DNA of 15,776 nucleotides from JBOGED01 sp050743625 (lineage in GTDB: Bacteria; Actinomycetota; Nitriliruptoria; Euzebyales; Egibacteraceae): assembly GCA_050743625.1 (NCBI GenBank), contig JBOGED010000482.1, positions 1 to 15,776 of the forward strand. The letters are read 5' to 3'. The notes under the pieces are model-generated. The model had not been told where the DNA came from. It saw nothing but the letters and a program-made list of their open reading frames with translations, and did no database searches. Made by a program: the position numbers and the translations under genes. Shown here piece by piece: positions 14,391-15,776 of the stretch. Every line of letters begins with the position of its first letter. Position 1 is the first letter of the stretch.

Positions 14391-15215
14391 TCAAGGTCGG
14401 AGGACGATCAGCAGTATGGCGATCGCGATCCAGGTGGAGACGATCAAGAAGACGATCGGGGCCCACTCGTGGTCGAGGAGGTCTTCGGCCGAGACTGGCC
14501 GAGGCGGGTTCCCGACCTCTGCCGGCGGCTCCCACGTGACCTCGGTGACGGGCTCCTCAGTGAGAAGGAGCGGCGGCACGTCTGGCTCGGGCACCGCAAC
14601 CACCGATGGCGGCTCGACGCCGACGGCACGATGAGCGAGGAGCCCGATGCGCTCCATGACGGCATGGAGGCTGGTGCGCTCGATACCGATCACACGGCAG
14701 CTGTCGGCATAGTCTCCCGCGAGCACCGCGGGACGGGCATGGGCGTAGATCGCGGAGACTAGGGCCCAGAAGTCCGCGAGCGCGGCGGCCAGCGCGCGGC
14801 GCCACAGCTCGGCGACGAGGTGATCACCCGCCAAAGGCAGCGGCCCCTGCGGGGGAACGGCGTCCGCTCGATCCCGGCACTCTTGCAGAGCGTCGAGTAG
14901 GACCCGGCCCTCCGCGTGGACTCCCGCGAGAAGCCCGTCGAGGACACGCGGCGCGGGACCGGGCGGCAGGCTGAGCCCCAGCGGGACGAGGGTCTTCCAG
15001 CACGGCGAGGTCAGGCGCGGCAGCTCACCGTACGAGCGGATGTGCCACGAGGCGAGCACGAAGGCGACGTCGCCGGGGCTGTCGCCGAGCAACGCGGACG
15101 CCGCCTCGGCCATGCCGTGCAGGTTGATCGCTTCAAGCCGTACACGTAAGGCCACCAGATCATCCTCGGGCGGAGACGCGGCCCCGCCGAGCGGCAAGTC
15201 GCTGTCCGAGATCAC
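14391..15215 (-). CDS. Tail-anchored protein of unknown function
   Basis: I do not recognise this 274-aa protein. Residues about 1-190 are mostly helical, Ala/Leu-rich and soluble in character (ASALLGDSPGDVAFVLASW, LWRRALAAALADFWALVSAIY). Residues about 195-250 are rich in Pro, Glu and Val and look like a flexible linker. The last 23 residues (APIVFLIVSTWIAIAILL...) are one hydrophobic span ending in LRP, so the protein is probably tail-anchored with its bulk in the cytoplasm. The start is a GTG without a strong ribosome site; a later start is possible. It lies 10 bp upstream of the VOC gene. There is no sign of a link to 2-HIBA metabolism. Confidence 0.7.
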   Translation of the reverse strand: MISDSDLPLGGAASPPEDDLVALRVRLEAINLHGMAEAASALLGDSPGDVAFVLASWHIRSYGELPRLTSPCWKTLVPLGLSLPPGPAPRVLDGLLAGVHAEGRVLLDALQECRDRADAVPPQGPLPLAGDHLVAELWRRALAAALADFWALVSAIYAHARPAVLAGDYADSCRVIGIERTSLHAVMERIGLLAHRAVGVEPPSVVAVPEPDVPPLLLTEEPVTEVTWEPPAEVGNPPRPVSAEDLLDHEWAPIVFLIVSTWIAIAILLIVLRP

Positions 15216-15275
15216 GGTTGCCGCGATTCTACGGGCCCGAACGACCTGCCCAGCGTGGCCGGTTGGTTGCAGAGC

Positions 15276-15449
15276 TCAGACAAGATCCAGGTAGCCCCAG
15301 AACATCGGGTGGATCTTGAACCCCCGCGCGGCGCGAAGGTTGAGGTGGCTTACCTGGTGATGGCCGAGGAACGATTGGATACCCGCCGACCTCTTCCCGG
15401 TCCCCATGTCGGCGAGCAAGAACCCGACTTGCCAAAGGACCTCTATCAT
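15276..15449 (-). CDS. Small ORF coupled to the methyltransferase stop; hypothetical
   Basis: A 57-aa reading frame (starts MIEVLWQVGF, ends FWGYLDLV). Its ATG shares a base with the stop codon of the upstream methyltransferase (TGATG), and about four fifths of its third codon positions are G or C, both consistent with translation. It matches no family that I know. GFLLADMGTGKR looks faintly like an ATPase P-loop region, but no helicase or ATPase follows. It may be a real small protein, or the remnant of a gene whose front part was lost in a rearrangement. An opposing plus-strand frame overlaps it, so coding is not proved. Confidence 0.35.
   Translation of the reverse strand: MIEVLWQVGFLLADMGTGKRSAGIQSFLGHHQVSHLNLRAARGFKIHPMFWGYLDLV
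15281..15318. repeat. 9-bp inverted repeat inside the small ORF
   Basis: CAAGATCCA (15281-15289) and TGGATCTTG (15310-15318) are exact reverse complements with a 20-base spacer. It lies at the 3' end of the small ORF, without a following T-run. It could be a weak terminator-like hairpin or a protein site, or occur by chance. Confidence 0.45.
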
Positions 15450-15775
15450 CAGCTCGGGTCCTGGTCCTTCACCAACGCGCTGACCTGCGCGGGAAGCGCG
15501 ACGATGTCCGGGAGGATCGGCCGGTGCAGGTAGCGGGTCACGACCACGCCGTCGAAGGCCCGCCCGCGGAACGGGAAGGACGCTCCGTTCTCCAGGTCGG
15601 CCTCGACGACCTCCACGCCTGGATGGTCCCGCAGATCCGCCACGCCGCTCACGTCGACGTCGACCGCCACGACCCGGTATTCCCGCTCCCGCAGCCAGCG
15701 AGTATGCCGCCCACCCCCACAGGCGACGTCGAGCACGGTCCCGCCCCGCGCGATCAGCGGAGCGAACCGCCGGAC
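15449..15775 (-). CDS. Class I SAM-dependent methyltransferase, 5' end off window and apparently C-terminally truncated
   Basis: 108 residues are visible, running in from the right edge. Seen: FAPLIARGGTVLDVACGGG, the SAM-binding motif I, followed by RHTRWLREREYRVVAVDVD (acidic strand end), and FDGVVVTRYLHRPILPDIVA, motif IV and the following helix. Relatives that I recall continue after this helix with a glycine turn, a strand beginning GGVLIYETF and roughly 80 more residues. Here the sequence changes abruptly after DIVA to LPAQVSALVKDQ and stops. No other frame restores the missing part, so a deletion or insertion junction near 15,490-15,500 is more likely than a frameshift. The substrate is unknown. 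The gene may be dead. Confidence 0.65.
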   Translation of the reverse strand, partial: VRRFAPLIARGGTVLDVACGGGRHTRWLREREYRVVAVDVDVSGVADLRDHPGVEVVEADLENGASFPFRGRAFDGVVVTRYLHRPILPDIVALPAQVSALVKDQDPS

Positions 15776-15776
15776 C

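Noticed and set aside
15285..15330. tRNA-like T-arm (GGTTCAAGATCC on the minus strand)
   Set aside because: No acceptor or anticodon stems can be paired around it; the sequence is better explained by the small ORF and its inverted repeat.
15229..15435. Minus-strand ORF of 68 codons between the tail-anchored protein and the methyltransferase
   Set aside because: Proline/arginine-rich frame without ribosome site or domain; a neighbouring frame (15276-15449) has a coupled start and better composition.

Overview
The window is high-GC DNA with dense gene packing, GTG starts and strong purine-rich Shine-Dalgarno sites, which suggests an actinomycete (Pseudonocardia, Actinomycetospora, Nocardioides or Mycobacterium type; I cannot fix the genus). 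Most of it is a catabolic locus for branched C4 compounds that converge on 2-hydroxyisobutyric acid (2-HIBA), such as isobutene epoxide, 2-methyl-1,2-propanediol, or the lower part of MTBE/tert-butanol degradation.

Left arm (minus strand, read from about 5.47 kb to 1): hcmB, hcl, meaB-like chaperone, hcmA, then a GntR/FadR-type regulator cut by the window edge. hcmA carries the residues that separate 2-hydroxyisobutyryl-CoA mutase from methylmalonyl- and isobutyryl-CoA mutases (Ile99, Asp126, Gln217, each offset by 9 from Aquincola HcmA). With the ligase it should activate 2-HIBA and isomerise it to 3-hydroxybutyryl-CoA.

Centre (about 5.47-5.85 kb): a divergent control region with a perfect 15-bp palindrome containing TGGT-N3-ACCA, the form of a FadR-family operator. 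It overlaps candidate promoters for both arms.

Right arm (plus strand, 5.86-13.96 kb): aldehyde dehydrogenase (mpdC-like), a DUF779 protein, a gluconate-dehydrogenase subunit-3-like protein, a GMC oxidoreductase (mpdB-like) with a cysteine cluster, an epoxide hydrolase, a thiamine-diphosphate enzyme and a zinc alcohol dehydrogenase. Together they could take 1,2-epoxy-2-methylpropane to the diol, to 2-hydroxyisobutyraldehyde and to 2-HIBA. The ThDP enzyme carries the Ile-Glu pair known from actinobacterial 2-hydroxyisobutyryl-CoA lyase. The locus may therefore hold two competing exits from 2-hydroxyisobutyryl-CoA: the B12 mutase (to 3-hydroxybutyryl-CoA) and the lyase (to acetone plus formyl-CoA). 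This is the most interesting feature of the window.

Right edge (14.0-15.78 kb, minus strand): a VOC protein, a tail-anchored protein of unknown function, a 57-codon ORF, and the end of a methyltransferase that seems to lack its usual C-terminal third. These look like chromosomal neighbours of the catabolic cluster, perhaps with an old deletion or insertion junction near 15.49 kb. I see no rRNA, tRNA, CRISPR array or insertion sequence.
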